DNA of 64,000 nt from Chiridota heheva (GCA_020152595.1 JAIGNY010000196.1:715001-779000); one strand, 5' to 3'; shown: positions 37,087 to 50,882, numbered from the stretch's first letter. Translations and numbers: made by a program. Notes: generated by a model from the letters alone, not told the origin.

Positions 37087-38276
37087 CTAGCTCTGCAAAA
37101 GAAATCCAGAGAAATTAAACTATTATTTTTGAAGTAATACAAGGGTGATTATAACTACTTTTTTTTGTGTGTCATTCAAAATGCCCTTAAATCCATGTCA
37201 GTTTTTCTCTACAAAAATATATCAAAACGTTACGTCCTCTAGACTTTTGTACTAAATTACAACAAAAAAGATTAAAAGATAAAGAAAAATTAATCAATTA
37301 ACTTTGCAGTTTTGAACATTTTACAAAAAAATTAAATGTTATATAAGCACATTAAAACTCATTCTTATTCTTTCGAATCCAAGACTATTTTTTCAACATT
37401 TGTACATGATATTCTTTATAAAAACTCTTTTATTTTTCGTTATCCTTTCAAATATTACTTGTGTAAAGTATTTCTTTCAGATGTAAAAGTATGACAATTT
37501 TAAAAGAAATTCTAAAATTGACCAACAGCTTTGTTAAACATATTTGAAAAGGCTTTAAAGGAAAATCAAAAATAACTTTAAAGAAAATATTGGTTGAAAA
37601 AAAAAAAAAAAAAGAATATATAAAATGAGGAAATGATAATAAGTTTGTTGTAATAACTTACTGCTTTTGAAAAATTCTTTCTTCAATCTTTTGTTCTTTC
37701 TTGACGCTCTACCCTCTCCAAAGCTTCGAGGAGAATCGTCTCATCTTCTTCGGGCCAAATTATTTCTTCCCCGATTTCCAGTCATATTAGAAGAACTCAG
37801 TTCTTTTTATTTTGGCAGAGTATGAAATTGACTGCGAAGTATCCGTATTTATATTCTTTTTATGACCTATATTTAGACCTGACTTACTTTTCTCTGTTTA
37901 AGAATTAAGATTGCACCATCTTCATCCCATTTGAACAAATTTACTATTTTTAAAAGTATGATGCTCGCTTATACTGTTGTTATATTTGTTTCATGTGATG
38001 TCATCTAAATGTATGACCTATTTTTACCTCTTACATGTTTTCGTCACTACTTCTTTTTAAGACGTCACTTATTTTGACATCGTATGACCTATTTTTACCC
38101 TGACAGGCTTTCTCATCAATATTGTTGCACCACAGAGATCAATAAGTCTTTTGTTCCCAACCTCTCTTACACCTCTCACAGCAAACAATTCTCAGACTGG
38201 TATTGAATTACGTCACAATAACCTATGACTAGACTGTTTGTATTGATTGATTGAGATGTGCAGAGGAACAGTTTCC

Positions 38277-38760
38277 TCAGAGGGTAATCTTAAGGGCTGA
38301 TCTTAAGGGCTGATCTTGGAGGGGTAATCTTAAGGGCTGATCTTAAGGGCTGATCTTGGAGGGGTAATCTTGGAGGGGTAATCCTTAAGGGGTAATCTTG
38401 GAGAGGTAATCTTGGAGGGGTAATCTTGGAGGGGTGATCCTCGAGGGGCTGATCCTCAAGGTCCGATCCTGGGGCTGATCCTAGAGGGGTGATCCTCGAG
38501 GGGCTGATCCTAGAGGGCTGATCCTCAAGGTCCGATCCTGGGGCTGATCCTCAAGGTCCGATCCTGGGGCTGATCCTCAAGGTCCGATCCTGGGGCTGAT
38601 CCTCAAGGTCCGATCCTGGGGCTGATCCTCAAGGTCCGATCCTGGGGCTGATCCTCAAGGTCCGATCCTGGGACTGATCCTCAAGGTCCGATCCTGGGGC
38701 TGATCCTCAAGGTCCGATCCTGGGGCTGATCCTCAGGTCCGATCCTGGGGTGATCCTGCA
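38277..38760 (-). repeat. Subterminal tandem array, right arm
   Basis: Inverted counterpart of the left array, with more copies of the 26-bp unit (about ten variants of GATCCTCAAGGTCCGATC plus CTGGGGCT) and an inner GGTAATCTTGGAGG-type region. Confidence 0.9.
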
Positions 38761-38780
38761 CCCACTATACTACTCACGTT

Positions 38781-39584
38781 GGGCCATTGTTTTCCGACCA
38801 ATCAAACACACGAATTGAATCATATTTACCTTCACATTAGAGAGGATAACTGGCCTTTAAAAATTGATATTTGGAAAGGATGATTACTATACATAAAACA
38901 GGTAAATACACTCTCACGATCATGATATTGATGTTGGCCCATGCTTACTTAAAGAACAACACCAATTTGCTGTGTTTGCAAGAGCAACAAAATTGATTAG
39001 GAATTATTTTCTCTTGAGTCTCAAGAATATATTCACCAGTTTACGTTTTACAAAATTTGAGTGTAATTATTATTATTTTTTAAATATTAAAGTGATTTTT
39101 AGGTAAAAAGCTTTTATCTTTTAAAATAAACTATAATTCTATGTGTTTCTGTCCTCAGTCATCCATTAGTTTGTGAAGGAAATCAAATGTCTTATAATTT
39201 GATAAATAGACCTACTTTGTTTTGAAATTGGGCCTAATCAGATAATCAAATACTAATTTGTAACATAGAGGTAGGCTTAATCAGTGGCAGAATTTATGGA
39301 ACATGATTTACATACAACATTTTGAAATGTGAAGCTCTATATTGAATGCATTGAGTATAACTTTTTAATCACATTTGGGAGAAATTGCAGAAGAAGGGGG
39401 GAGGGTAGGTGGGGGGAAATTGTCCGAACAAACGAACCCCCTTTTGTTAAGAAAGTGCCCTTTTGAAATCTAAAACTATAATAAGCCCCCGGAATTTCAA
39501 GGTTTGTTGTCCTTTTATACAAAAAACGAACCTCCTTCCACATTCCTGGCTGAATGGAAGCTCAGTCCCAGTGAGATTTAAATC
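38781..39584. other. Intergenic, no gene recognised
   Basis: AT-rich. The short frames at 39337-39654 overlap on both strands and are not convincing. Confidence 0.45.
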
Positions 39585-39820
39585 AAGGAAGCACGAGACC
39601 GAAAGTGAGGGCGCTCGTTTTTGCGAATTTCACAGATTTATCATTCACAGATGATCGATAAACTTCATGCCTCCATAGCCCACAGACGACGTGGGGGCAA
39701 ATTTTACCTAATGTTTATATCAACCAGAAAATTGTTATACCGTTGCGTGCTAGATAAGCATTTCATTTTTTTAAAGGCTCCTTAAAATACGCCCTCACTT
39801 TTTGGTCTAGTGCTCCTTTA
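39585..39820. mobile_element. 236-bp MITE, 'GCCCTCACTTT' family
   Basis: Ends AAGGAAGCACGAGACCGAAA and (reverse complement) AAAGGAGCACTAGACCAAAA, each followed by GTGAGGGCG. A short internal motif, accgttgcgtgc, also occurs next to the lone right end at 61843-61889, which makes this a minimal deletion form of the family at 3609-6121. Confidence 0.75.
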
Positions 39821-40203
39821 AGAAATGACGTTTGTGTTTATATTATTAACAGGATTATTTAGTCTGCAGTTGAGCGTCCTCAGTCGTTGCAATCCCAGTG
39901 GAAACTAATTTTCTACAACAACTAGACATTTTCCGAGTGGAGTCGCAGTCCCACACGAAGTGATGGTCACCTTGTTTACTACGACTGAGACTCCGCTTAG
40001 TCTCGAAAATGCATTGCATCATGCATATATGTCCACATTTGATGACCCAAAAACTTAAATAAACAACTGAATCTTCTGCTCAGAACTCAGGGTTCTTTCC
40101 TATAGGAAATCTGGAAAAATATATAGATGCTAACAGACATTTATACATGCATGCCTCATGCTAAACACTTTTGAGGATATATAAGTCAGAGTAGGAAAAT
40201 GAT

Positions 40204-40617
<414 letters not shown>

Positions 40618-40856
40618 TATCTCTTTTTGTGCTAGAAATGCTATGACTCGCGCCCACTGCCAGATTGGTGAAGTCACCGCCAAAGATGGCGATGTTCACT
40701 TTTTTCTTTTAGCGGTAGCAAATATTTTGATTGTCTGAATGATTGTTAAAGTCATGAAGCAGTCAAATTATAAAATATAAATTACCACAAACATTAAATG
40801 GCGGTTTACAATTTCAGACCATCTTTTTTTTTTGTTCTCCGTGGTGGCTCGTAAAG

Positions 40857-41035
40857 AAATAGCCAAGTTCAGTGGCCAAGCAAGTTTATCTAATATGAAA
40901 AAAGATTAACAGTTTAATCTGTCAATCTTTAATAGAAACAAATTGATGCAAAAACTACATCGTGATCTTCTTCCGTTAAGGAGATATCCACGTTTAAAGT
41001 TTCGTCTAATCTATATAGAAATGACTGGTGTAGTA
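40857..41035. mobile_element. Partial copy of the 'TTTAAAGGATTAG' MITE family
   Basis: Blocks AAGTTCAGTGGCCAAGCAAG, TTTATCTAATAT, CTTCCGTTAAGGAGATAT and GAAATGACTGGT match 59275-59400 and in part 24584-24690. Confidence 0.55.
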
Positions 41036-41127
41036 AGTCTATTATGGGAGGCTGGCCTAATGGGGGAGCTGGAACTGCAAACGACGTACTTCCATTTGAT
41101 GATCGGGGTACCTGTCGTAATAGCTGT

Positions 41128-41217
41128 GGAAAAACGGGTTAGACCTGACCGGGGCTTGGACCCGGTACCTCCATCATCTCAGTCGTGCGCTCTATCAACT
41201 GAGCTACCTGACTCCAC
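41128..41217 (-). mobile_element. tRNA-like sequence (SINE head or tRNA pseudogene)
   Basis: On the minus strand it reads GGTAGCTCAGTTGATAGAGC (D arm with GCTC/GAGC stem), and later CCGGGTCCAAGCCCCGG, a perfect 5-bp T-stem with a 7-base loop. The sequences flanking the arms do not form an acceptor stem, and the anticodon arm does not fold well, so this is not a working tRNA gene. Confidence 0.7.
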
Positions 41218-41289
41218 ATATTTATGAGAAAGCAAGCAAAATATTACGACAACGTTTACTTTTCTGACGATATATCGCTCGTACAATAT

Positions 41290-41515
41290 AAGGCCTTTGT
41301 CTGTTAGTCAGGCCACACATTGAATTTTCAAACTGTATTTGGTTTTCACACATGAAAAAGCATACTGATATGATTGAGAACTTTCAGAGGAGAGTTACTA
41401 AATCAATTCCTTCATTATCACATTTATTATACCCAGAGCGACTAGCCAAGCTAAGTCTACCAATATTGACGTACATAGGAGGGTCAGCGTTGATATGAAT
41501 AAAGTTTATAATCAC
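41290..41515 (+). pseudogene. LINE reverse-transcriptase C-terminal fragment
   Basis: The frame around 41308-41480 reads LVRPHIEFSNCIWFSHMKK, then DMIENFQRRVTKSIPSLSHL and YPERLAKLSLPILTY. This is the characteristic thumb region after the RT domain of CR1/Rex/jockey-type LINEs (form VRPxLEYxxxVWxP...IExVQRRxTK...YxERLxxLxLxxLxxRR). A frameshift near 41471 moves RRVSVDMNKVYN to another frame, and both ends are missing. Inactive. Confidence 0.85.
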
Positions 41516-41803
41516 CAACATTTATAATCCAGCTGTGACCAATTTTGTTTTCAGGCATAATACTGTAAATTAAGGCGCACCGATGTTGGCAATTGTCCAT
41601 CGGGCGAATAGGAAAAAGGCCTACTTTTGAAAATTATTGAGAAAAAAAGTCCAATAAAGCTCCTAATAGATTCCCAAATTATCTTTAAGGAAAATTCGAA
41701 ATAGCATGTATGTTAACTTTTTCAATGGTTGAAAGGGCAGGTTTCTTCATTAAAATAGCATTTGTCTTTTCTAATAATTTTGTTTTTAAAGTTTTGACAA
41801 AAA

Positions 41804-41828
41804 TGTGTGTGTGTGTGTGTGTGTGTGG
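41804..41828. repeat. (GT)n microsatellite
   Basis: Short perfect GT run followed by GGGG. Confidence 0.9.
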
Positions 41829-42284
41829 GGGGCGTCCCCTGTTCCCCCGGTTCTGCCAACTCAACAAAGTATTTTCCGTTTTCTTGAATTTAACTGCTTA
41901 ACAAGATATATTCTTCTCGGGCCGTGCAAGAATATTGCTTGTCTACTTTCTAGGAAAGAAATTTGATGAGTTACAAACAGATTTTGAGCTATCTGCCATA
42001 TCATACATCACAAATTTAGGATAAAATAAATACTGAATAAACTTTGATCGGCTAAAACTCGAAAAGTAAGACTCGAAAAAACTAAGCTGGTAAAAGTGTT
42101 TTTTATCAAATTCATCAGCCCATTCAAGTCTTGAAGTTTGGTGACTTTACAGAAAATGAAACCTTCCTGCCTTCTGAATTTTTAGCCGCCCAAACATCCC
42201 CTCCCAATACCGAACTTTTTAGTGATGTCGGCCAATTTTGAGACTCAATGCTCAGTACATTTTTACGAGGAGTTGATACAAGTT

Positions 42285-43085
42285 ATAAAAGGAACGCGAT
42301 ATTAAATTTGATAGTAAATTTTGCCCCCCGTAAATTTGGGCCCCCGGTCCTTATTTCCTAAGGAATGTCTAGTGAATTTGGTCCCTTCCGGACTAATTTT
42401 ACTAGGTAATTTACTGGTGTGTCTGTACGGTTCCTTTAATTAATTAAGGAACCTACTTTAGAAAAACTTTAATTTAAACCTAAGTAATATTTATGTACGG
42501 AATACAGCGCCGTTGTACTCGTAGAATTTGCTCACGAAGAGAAAATGACTTCCAGTAAGCACTCCGGTAAAAATATTTTATAATATTTTCTTTGATTTGG
42601 GCAGTACCCATCGGGATACATTAAAGAATAAAAGCGTGCTTTACGCAAAACGGCAGTGAGATTTACTGTGAAGGGAGAAGAAGAGATATTTCTTGCAAAA
42701 GGGGGACAAGTTGTCTCGTCCGTTGAGGAGAAAAGAAAATACGTATTGCTTCATTGCGGTGTTGGAGGTAGGATGGGCTAACCAAGGCATGAATTGTAAA
42801 TTGTAATGATCATTTAAATTCTAACGTTAGTGTTAATCCTTTGAGTCCAGGTCCTAGTCGAAACTCCCAACAGTAGAGTCATAAATGCTCGTGGGAGAAA
42901 TAGACTTGGGGCCTATGCCTACGTTACTAGGGCCTTAAGACTTTCCTAGGAAAGAAGGGCCGGGACCCAAATTTACTAGCGGACCGCTTTTACTATGAGG
43001 GGGGACCAAATTTACTAGATGGCTACGGCTTAATTGTCTGGGGGCCCTAATTTTCTAGGAAATAAAGGCCGGGCCAAAATGGGGG
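42285..43085. mobile_element. TIR-like element with repeated 'CTAGTAAATTTGG' ends
   Basis: The left end holds CGTAAATTTGGGCCC, GGTCCTTATTTCCTAAGG and TCTAGTGAATTTGGTCCC. The right end holds the reverse complements (CTTTCCTAGGAAAGAAGG, GGGACCCAAATTTACTAG, GGACCAAATTTACTAGAT, TTTTCTAGGAAATAAAGG). The outermost bases and TSD are not resolved. The interior carries the integrase-like exon at 42605-42766. Confidence 0.5.
42605..42766 (+). pseudogene. Decayed integrase-type (H2C2 zinc-binding) exon
   Basis: After an acceptor tttgggcag (42596-42604), a frame reads YPSGYIKE, then a stop TAA at 42629-42631, then KRALRKTAVRFTVKGEEEIF and SVEEKRKYVLLHCGVGG, and ends at a GAG|GTAGG donor-like site. The pattern YPxG..K..KRxLRKxAxxFxVxxGxL...EEKRxxLxxCH..GGHxG is the start of integrases of the Gypsy/Ginger/GIN1/KRBA2-like group. 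The second zinc ligand region is cut off (HCG where a Cys-His pair is usual). An ATG at 42545 (MTSSKHSGK) may be its old start. It is dead or a lone remnant. Confidence 0.6.
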
Positions 43086-43172
43086 AAGGAGGGGGGAGGA
43101 GGGGAGGAGGGGCTGGGGGAGGAAGGGGAGGAAGGGGAGGAGGGGGAGAAGGGAAGGAGGGGGAGAAAGGGG
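43079..43172. repeat. Polypurine (GGGGA/GGAGG) tract
   Basis: About 90 bp of G/A only, many GGGG runs, with the potential to form G-quadruplex or triplex DNA. Frames on both strands here are low-complexity artefacts. Confidence 0.9.
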
Positions 43173-43299
43173 GAAATTTACTTTTAAACCGGCATATGTC
43201 AGTATGTGTGATCGATAACATCGCATATTTCTCGCGATCAATAAGGAAAATTGACAACCGGAAGTGACGTTACCAGCACAGTGGCGCTCACTTCTGAGT

Positions 43300-44860
43300 G
43301 TATTTATGGGATGTTACCTTTCCTTTAACTTATTTTTGGAGAATAAAAGATATCTGCATGTCCTTATACTTTTGTACGATGTGTTTAATGGACGTGCAGA
43401 GGCAACATGGGATAAGTGGTTTCAAAATATAATTAAGTTCATGCAAGAAGCAATGACAATTATAGTATCCAAAACTTCCATCAAAATCAGTCAAAATTTG
43501 GCTTAAACTTTTTCAGGCATCAATGTGCAAACTTTAATGCCAATTCGTAATGTATTACATGACAACCTTGGTTATTTGGGATTTGATTGAAAGCCGTTTT
43601 TATAATCTTCTATCATAATTCTATGCCGCACGGAAGCAGCAGCTTCTGACCAAAGGTTAATGAGCCAACGTCGCCCCATCTGATCTTTAAATAAAAAATG
43701 TAAAAGTACATCAAAAAAAAAAAATTGTTATATTTTTTCTGGAGACAATTTAAAGATATATGAACCTTACACTAGCAACGACTTCAGTTTAATTGGAAAT
43801 CAGTAAATATACCATAAAAAAAAAAGCAAAATGTTTCACCGAAATCCATTTTGAATTTTCAGGCTTTTTTATAATAAATTATGCAAATGTCATTAAAAAC
43901 ATTAAGAAATTTCTTATTTTACTTTCATTGATTGTTTAATCCTCCACCAACGTTAGTTGAATGGGAGGGGTTGAATTTGATCAAGATGTTTGGAATCCCC
44001 ATCATACCCTTTGCTTAGCAGGAGGAAGCAGTCAGATTTTCAGTGACGGAAATGTAGGACAGAAAGTTAAAGAATAATTTTAAAGATTTGGAGCTGTCTT
44101 CTCTTCCATTCATCACAACTTTTTTGTCATTAAAAAGTTCTTCAAAATTTAATTAGCCAAAGAATATAAAATCTCTACCTGTCCATATACCTTTCTACGC
44201 TATTGCTGGAATGTTATCGACCTGCTTTATCTCAGCAGAATTTTAATGGATAAGGACAATGTCAACTAATGGCAGGATTTTCTAATTCTAGAAACCATAG
44301 TATTTGAGAAATATTGAGAACAATCACTGCTAGATAATGATAACTCCTTTCCATTATGCATATACTTGAGGTATGTGTGTATTCGTTATAAATTTAAAGA
44401 ATGATGAGCAATTCTTTGGGGGTATTTACCCCTCGCCCCTATAGTGAATCGCCCATGATTACAAGTAATTTTGTCTTTATGCGTCTACATGTATTTAACA
44501 AAGGGTGCAACGCCTTTCTGAATACATTTTCTGCACCAGTCAACTAATTGTTCAAACATATATGGACATAGCAACAACTTGAGCTTAATTGGTTAAAAAT
44601 TGACCATTTTACAGCATTATGATAAATTATGCAAATAATTGTAACAAATAAGCCTATAAATTTCCTTATTGTTTTTCAAGAATTCATTTTTCGAGATAAT
44701 TTTTCAATTTTTTACCACTTGTTTTATGAATGGGAGCCGTTGAATCTGTCTAAGATATTTGAATTTCCGTCATACCCTCTTTCAAAACTTAGCAGGAGGA
44801 AATAGTCGAATCATTCTCAGTAACTGAAATTTAGGAGAGAAGAATTACATTTTTTTTTTA
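43300..44860. repeat. Diverged tandem duplication, unit about 800 bp
   Basis: Order of matching pieces: GAATA(A)AA(G)AT..CTGTCC-like ATA(C/A)CTTT at 43340 and 44165; AGCAAC(G)ACTT(C/G)AG(T/C)TTAATTGG at 43776 and 44571; TAAATTATGCAAAT at 43875 and 44623; GAATGGGAG(G/C)(G/C)GTTGAATTTG/CTG at 43960 and 44731; CTTAGCAGGAGGAA(G/A) at 44014 and 44798. No coding frame. Confidence 0.6.
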
Positions 44861-44929
44861 ATTTGTCAATCTTGAGTTATTCATAACTCGGAAGCTATGT
44901 GCTACTGTCATACTTGTTTTTAATGAATG

Positions 44930-46520
<1,591 letters not shown>

Positions 46521-47104
46521 TTATTGGGGAAACAATTTACAACGACTTTTAGTTATTAATACACATTTTTACACTTCCCGTTTTATAAAGGGGCAGCGTC
46601 AAATCACATTAGGGCACTAATTCAACCAGATTTTCAATTTTAAATAATTAGGTTTGTACATACTTCATTTGCAATAAAATTATATATTTGTTTGATTGCA
46701 GTGCTGCTGCAGATGCATAGCAGTATTAAGACGTCCTGTGGCATTTTTTAAAGGAACAAATTAAAACGTTTTTATTGACGTATGCATGGGATAGATGCAA
46801 ATTTTCGGCCGTACTCGATGAATTCCAAGAATTTGTTCTTGCAATGAAATTTACATGATTTTCATCACGGGTATATGAGTAAACGTTCTCTAAAAAATGC
46901 TTAAAGTAACTCTCTTTGATTATTGATTTGTTTCATTATTGATTTTGTAACAATATTATGATTAACACTTATACGATTGTTTTACAATTGACAAATTAAA
47001 TTGCACGCATCGTTAACTTTAGTGGTTAAGGTAAGTGTCGACTGCCTACAGGTTGACTACCATCTTTAGATATATCATTAAAAAAAAAATTTAAAAAAAC
47101 CCCA

Positions 47105-47340
47105 TTGCAATCAACAGACTTGGCTCGTGGTCAGGTCTGGTGGTTGTCCTCTTGCTGCGATACGATCGGTAGTGGGTTCGATACACTGATACACTTGGTG
47201 TTAGATTTTGCCTCTGTTAGTCTCAACGCTGGGTTAGCTCATCGTAAAACCGTGAGCAAAGCTTTACCACATGGAGATCTGGAATATGTCCGATCAAAGA
47301 CCCGATCACATCATGGGGGTCTTCCCCTCATCCCATAGCT
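47105..47340 (+). repeat. Possible tRNA-derived SINE-like sequence
   Basis: A B-box-like GTGGGTTCGATAC at 47173-47185, preceded by CTCGTGGTCAGGTCTGGTGG and followed by a GC-richer body ending near catcccatagct. The arms do not fold into a tRNA. Weak call. Confidence 0.35.
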
Positions 47341-47797
47341 AGTGTTTGTGTGTTTAGAGGGAAATCTCTGGTCGCGGCACCATCCAAGCAGAGAACCGTT
47401 TATCATGAATCTACCCTAGACTATGCAGTCAGGTGTTCAATACTAGTGTGAGGGTCTGCCACACACAGCCTTAGATTTCTTGCAATTTTTCAATTTAGCC
47501 TTCAGTTTTCTTGCTCATCTGACCTGCTGACAGTCATTCTGCTTTATAGGCCTATATAACCTTTAGATTTCTTGCAAAGGTTGAGTTTTGATGCTCTTTA
47601 AAAATTAGAAATAAACTTCTTCAATTTCATCAGATAAAACAATACATGGAACATTTTACAGAGCTTAGTCCATCGGTCCAAAAATAATGTTCATTTTTTT
47701 TTTATAGCAGAGTTAGGGCTTGAAAAATACAATAAAGCAAGAGTTCTTAATGAATTCTTTCAAGGGACATCATTTCACAACAACCTCAGGCCGTGGG

Positions 47798-48215
47798 CCA
47801 ATTGTATGACAAAACCAGCGTCACGTGACAAACAAAACCCGTCAAAACAAACCCTGAATACAAACAAGCTGAGAGCGCGCGCAATAAGAAGGATTTATGC
47901 CAGATGTCGGCGGTTCTCTTATCAGCCTTCCTTTGACAATCCGCGAGTCTGCCCATTTTATAGCGGAACTAAAGATAACATTGTGCTTGATAAGCCGCGA
48001 TGATATAGTGCGCAGATCTGCCTACAAAAACCCCAAAATAAACAAGTATTTTGGGATTATACCGATCTCATTCAGAGTTTTTTTTTTCTTCCCGCTACGA
48101 CTATTCCCGCTACAATTATTGGATTGTCTGGCGGGCCAGGTTTGGCCCACGAGCCGCCTATTAAGAATCGCCTCAATAAAGGCTTGGAAAATTTCACCAG
48201 GGCTTTAATATTTAC
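47798..48215. repeat. Dispersed repeat R1, copy 2
   Basis: Same order and orientation as 6888-7345, including GATGTCGGCGGTTCTCTTAT and GATATAGTGCGCAGATCTGC. A segment present in copy 1 near 7195-7225 is changed or missing here. Confidence 0.7.
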
Positions 48216-48729
48216 TTTATAGGTTTAAAAATGCCGAGAAGTATTGAAATATTTCAGGTAACGGTCTAAAATTCACGCAGACATTTTCCCACCACCGTGG
48301 TTTCCGCACGATTTGTTAGACTCCTGGGACTCTGCATAGAGATTTTGAGTTTGCTTATACCTATATATACCCAACATACTTTCATTACATAACTAACTGT
48401 ATACCCTTTTTTTCAGAGACTGGGTGGGGAAGCGGACACGGTAATCGAGCCATTAGTCTGTATAGAGCTTGGAAAACTCATGAAGTTCGACATACTGTTA
48501 AAAAGAGGGTCACATTATACTGTTATAATGAATTTGGCCAGAAATGCTATTCTTCAGTTCCAGATTTATACGAACAACGTTGAAGATGTAGTATAGAGAT
48601 TGACGGTTTATTATTTTCATTTATTTCGCAAGACGCCAATGGGCCCAACTTCATAATCATATGCATAAGAAATCCAAGAAACATGATGTGTCTTTCGTTC
48701 CCAAAATAAGCCCACCTAAGTCACAAAAA

Positions 48730-49060
48730 GACATTTTCCATTGAAATTTACTTCATTTTCGAAAAATCATTCATTTTCGTGTAATTTCCTTCACTTTTCG
48801 TGAAATTTCCTTATTTTTGGGATATATTTTTTGTGAAATTTTCTTCACTTTTTGTGAAATTTCCTTATTCTAGGGATATTTTTTTCCTAAGAATTTTATC
48901 TATTTTAGTGAAATTTTATTCATTTTTGTGTAATTCCTTCATTTTCGTAAATTCCTTTAATTTTTGTGAAATGTTTTTCATTTTCGGGAAATATGCTTTA
49001 ATTTTTGGGATATGTTCTTCAATTTTCGGGATATGTTGCCACATTTTAGCAAAATTCTAA
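48730..49060. repeat. Degenerate T-rich tandem repeat (about 28 bp)
   Basis: Successive variants of TTCGTGAAATTTCCTTCA and TTTTTGGGATATGTTCTTCA. The 86-codon frame here, with repeated FVKFPYF/FLRIL phrases, is a consequence of the repeat. Confidence 0.65.
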
Positions 49061-50142
49061 TAATTTTACGTCTCCTCCCCCTACTTTTACAAATAGTTTT
49101 GGGGCAGTGCAAGAGACTCGTACATTTTTGTAGGTAGAAATAAAATAACATGTGGACCCCTAATGTAAAATATCTTCCAACGCATTAGGAAACACGCAGC
49201 TATTCACGTTCTGCGCATATACAGGTATACCGCTTACGAGTCTTCTGCAGGCACAATCCGACTAACAGATCATTTGACGACCGATCTTTAATTTCTTTTC
49301 AATTTGTGAATGATTAATGTCACGGCATATTAAAAAAAAAAAAAAAAAAAAACTTGCCTGTTTTAGAGGATTCTATTTAATTTCTTGTGTAACATCACGG
49401 TTCAATGGGACCTATAATACGTTTAAACATAGAGTCACAATATCACGCGTATGAACATTAATTAAAATCATTTGTTCACTTCTTGACTTACATACAAGGG
49501 CAAGTTATTCAGGGCAAGGGCGCAGAAAATCAAGTGAGGGCACCTATTGACAGTAATTGGGGGGCACTTCTCATTTTCAAAAAGGGATACTTTGTCAGTT
49601 TTCGAAAAAGTGTGTGTGTGTGAAGGGGGGGGGGAGGGGCACGTGCTCCGGTTCCTACACATATGGTTTGAGCATAGGCGGGATTTGTGGGAGAAAGGGG
49701 GCACGCGGCCCCACCCCCACCTTTTTCAAAATGTATACTTTTGTATGGTAATTTGTTGTATATTAGCATGATATTTCCCCACCTCCCCCTACCACTTTGG
49801 ACTTCTCTTAACTTTCGGCAGGCAAATCCCGCCTAGGGGTTTGAGGTTGGGGAGCCAGGACCAATGTTGGCAATTGCCCATCGAGCGAATAGTGAAAGGC
49901 CTACTTTTGAAAATTATTTGTGAGTGAATGGATTTCTATATTGTTTTCAAGCTTCAAGGATGACCTATAATTTCATATAACTTTCAAAAAGGCACCTCCT
50001 GCCTTAATCCGCCCCAACTTACAAAAAGGCACCTCCTTTTCCCTTCTCCCCCTTACTCTAGGGCAAAGAGAGCGGGGGGGGGGGAATCTCCCCGTGGTTC
50101 CGACAGAGCTGCTTACATAGGTTGGATGTTATGTGGAGAACT

Positions 50143-50271
50143 AGTGGCACAACTGGGGTCCGTGGGGAATATAGAGTTTGGGCGCCGTAACAAACATGTT
50201 GCAGTGTCATTGCCCCAAATATCGGAGCCCGTGGGGTTTCCCCACCCGTCATACCTTATTGCTGCGCCACT
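50143..50271. mobile_element. Short MITE-like element with AGTGGCGCA-type ends
   Basis: Left AGTGGCACAACTGG and right TTATTGCTGCGCCACT. The right part closely matches 3300-3322 (CTTATTG(T/C)TGCGCCACT). Confidence 0.5.
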
Positions 50272-50882
50272 ACCGCACACTCGCACAATGAAAAAAGGTT
50301 CTTCCTGTGTCTCTGCTTATAGGTACAGACTTAAATGGCAAAAAAAGAAACAGACACGATGACAATTGCTTATGTAAATCATATGTTGTACAGAGTAGGC
50401 GTATAGATTCTGTAAGTGTACATACATAAATATAAAATTGTATGTCATATGATTCTTCATTTGCACAGCACCGGGGTATGACAAGTTGGTTACAGCATAC
50501 AAATTTGGAGTAGTTGTCAAAAGTTTTGTTGTAATTTAGTTTTGCGTTGTCCAACATAATAGTGTGTTTTAAATGAGTATTTGTTGCGATCGAATAGCGT
50601 AAGATTTTGTCTATTTTAGACTCAAAATTCCGCGGCCTATTTCTATGGACATCGAAATTCAGTGAGCTTCCCATTTTGAGAGCGTTATGGACATGAAACA
50701 CCGAATCAGAAATCACAACTTGAAGGTATAAGTTCTGTTGTACGCTTGATGACTTACAGAAATGTTACATGTAAGCTTCATCACCATTATAAATCCCGGT
50801 ATAGTTATAAAAAGAAATATTGACAATTTGACTGATCTCATCACTGTACGTACGGAGAACGAGCCTCGAAAGTACCCTACAG

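Larger units (their letters stand above)
35353..38774. mobile_element. Foldback transposon, 3422 bp, long inverted repeats
   Basis: The left arm 35353-36905 (1553 bp) and right arm 37107-38774 (1668 bp) are near-perfect inverted copies around a 201-bp unique spacer. Outer ends read AGTAGTATAGTGGGTGCAGG in both arms. Each arm has an outer tandem-repeat domain and an inner non-repetitive domain, as in foldback elements of the Drosophila FB or sea-urchin TU type. A 6-bp duplication CACGTT flanks it. The arms differ in repeat number and by small indels, which argues against a simple assembly artefact. No transposase is visible. Confidence 0.92.

Noticed and set aside
35353..38774. Assembly-artefact palindrome
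   Set aside because: Arms differ in array length and by indels, there is a unique spacer, and a 6-bp TSD flanks the unit.
41128..41217. Functional tRNA gene
   Set aside because: D and T arms are good, but acceptor and anticodon arms do not pair.
48800..49060. 86-codon Phe/Ile-rich frame
   Set aside because: Degenerate T-rich tandem repeat.
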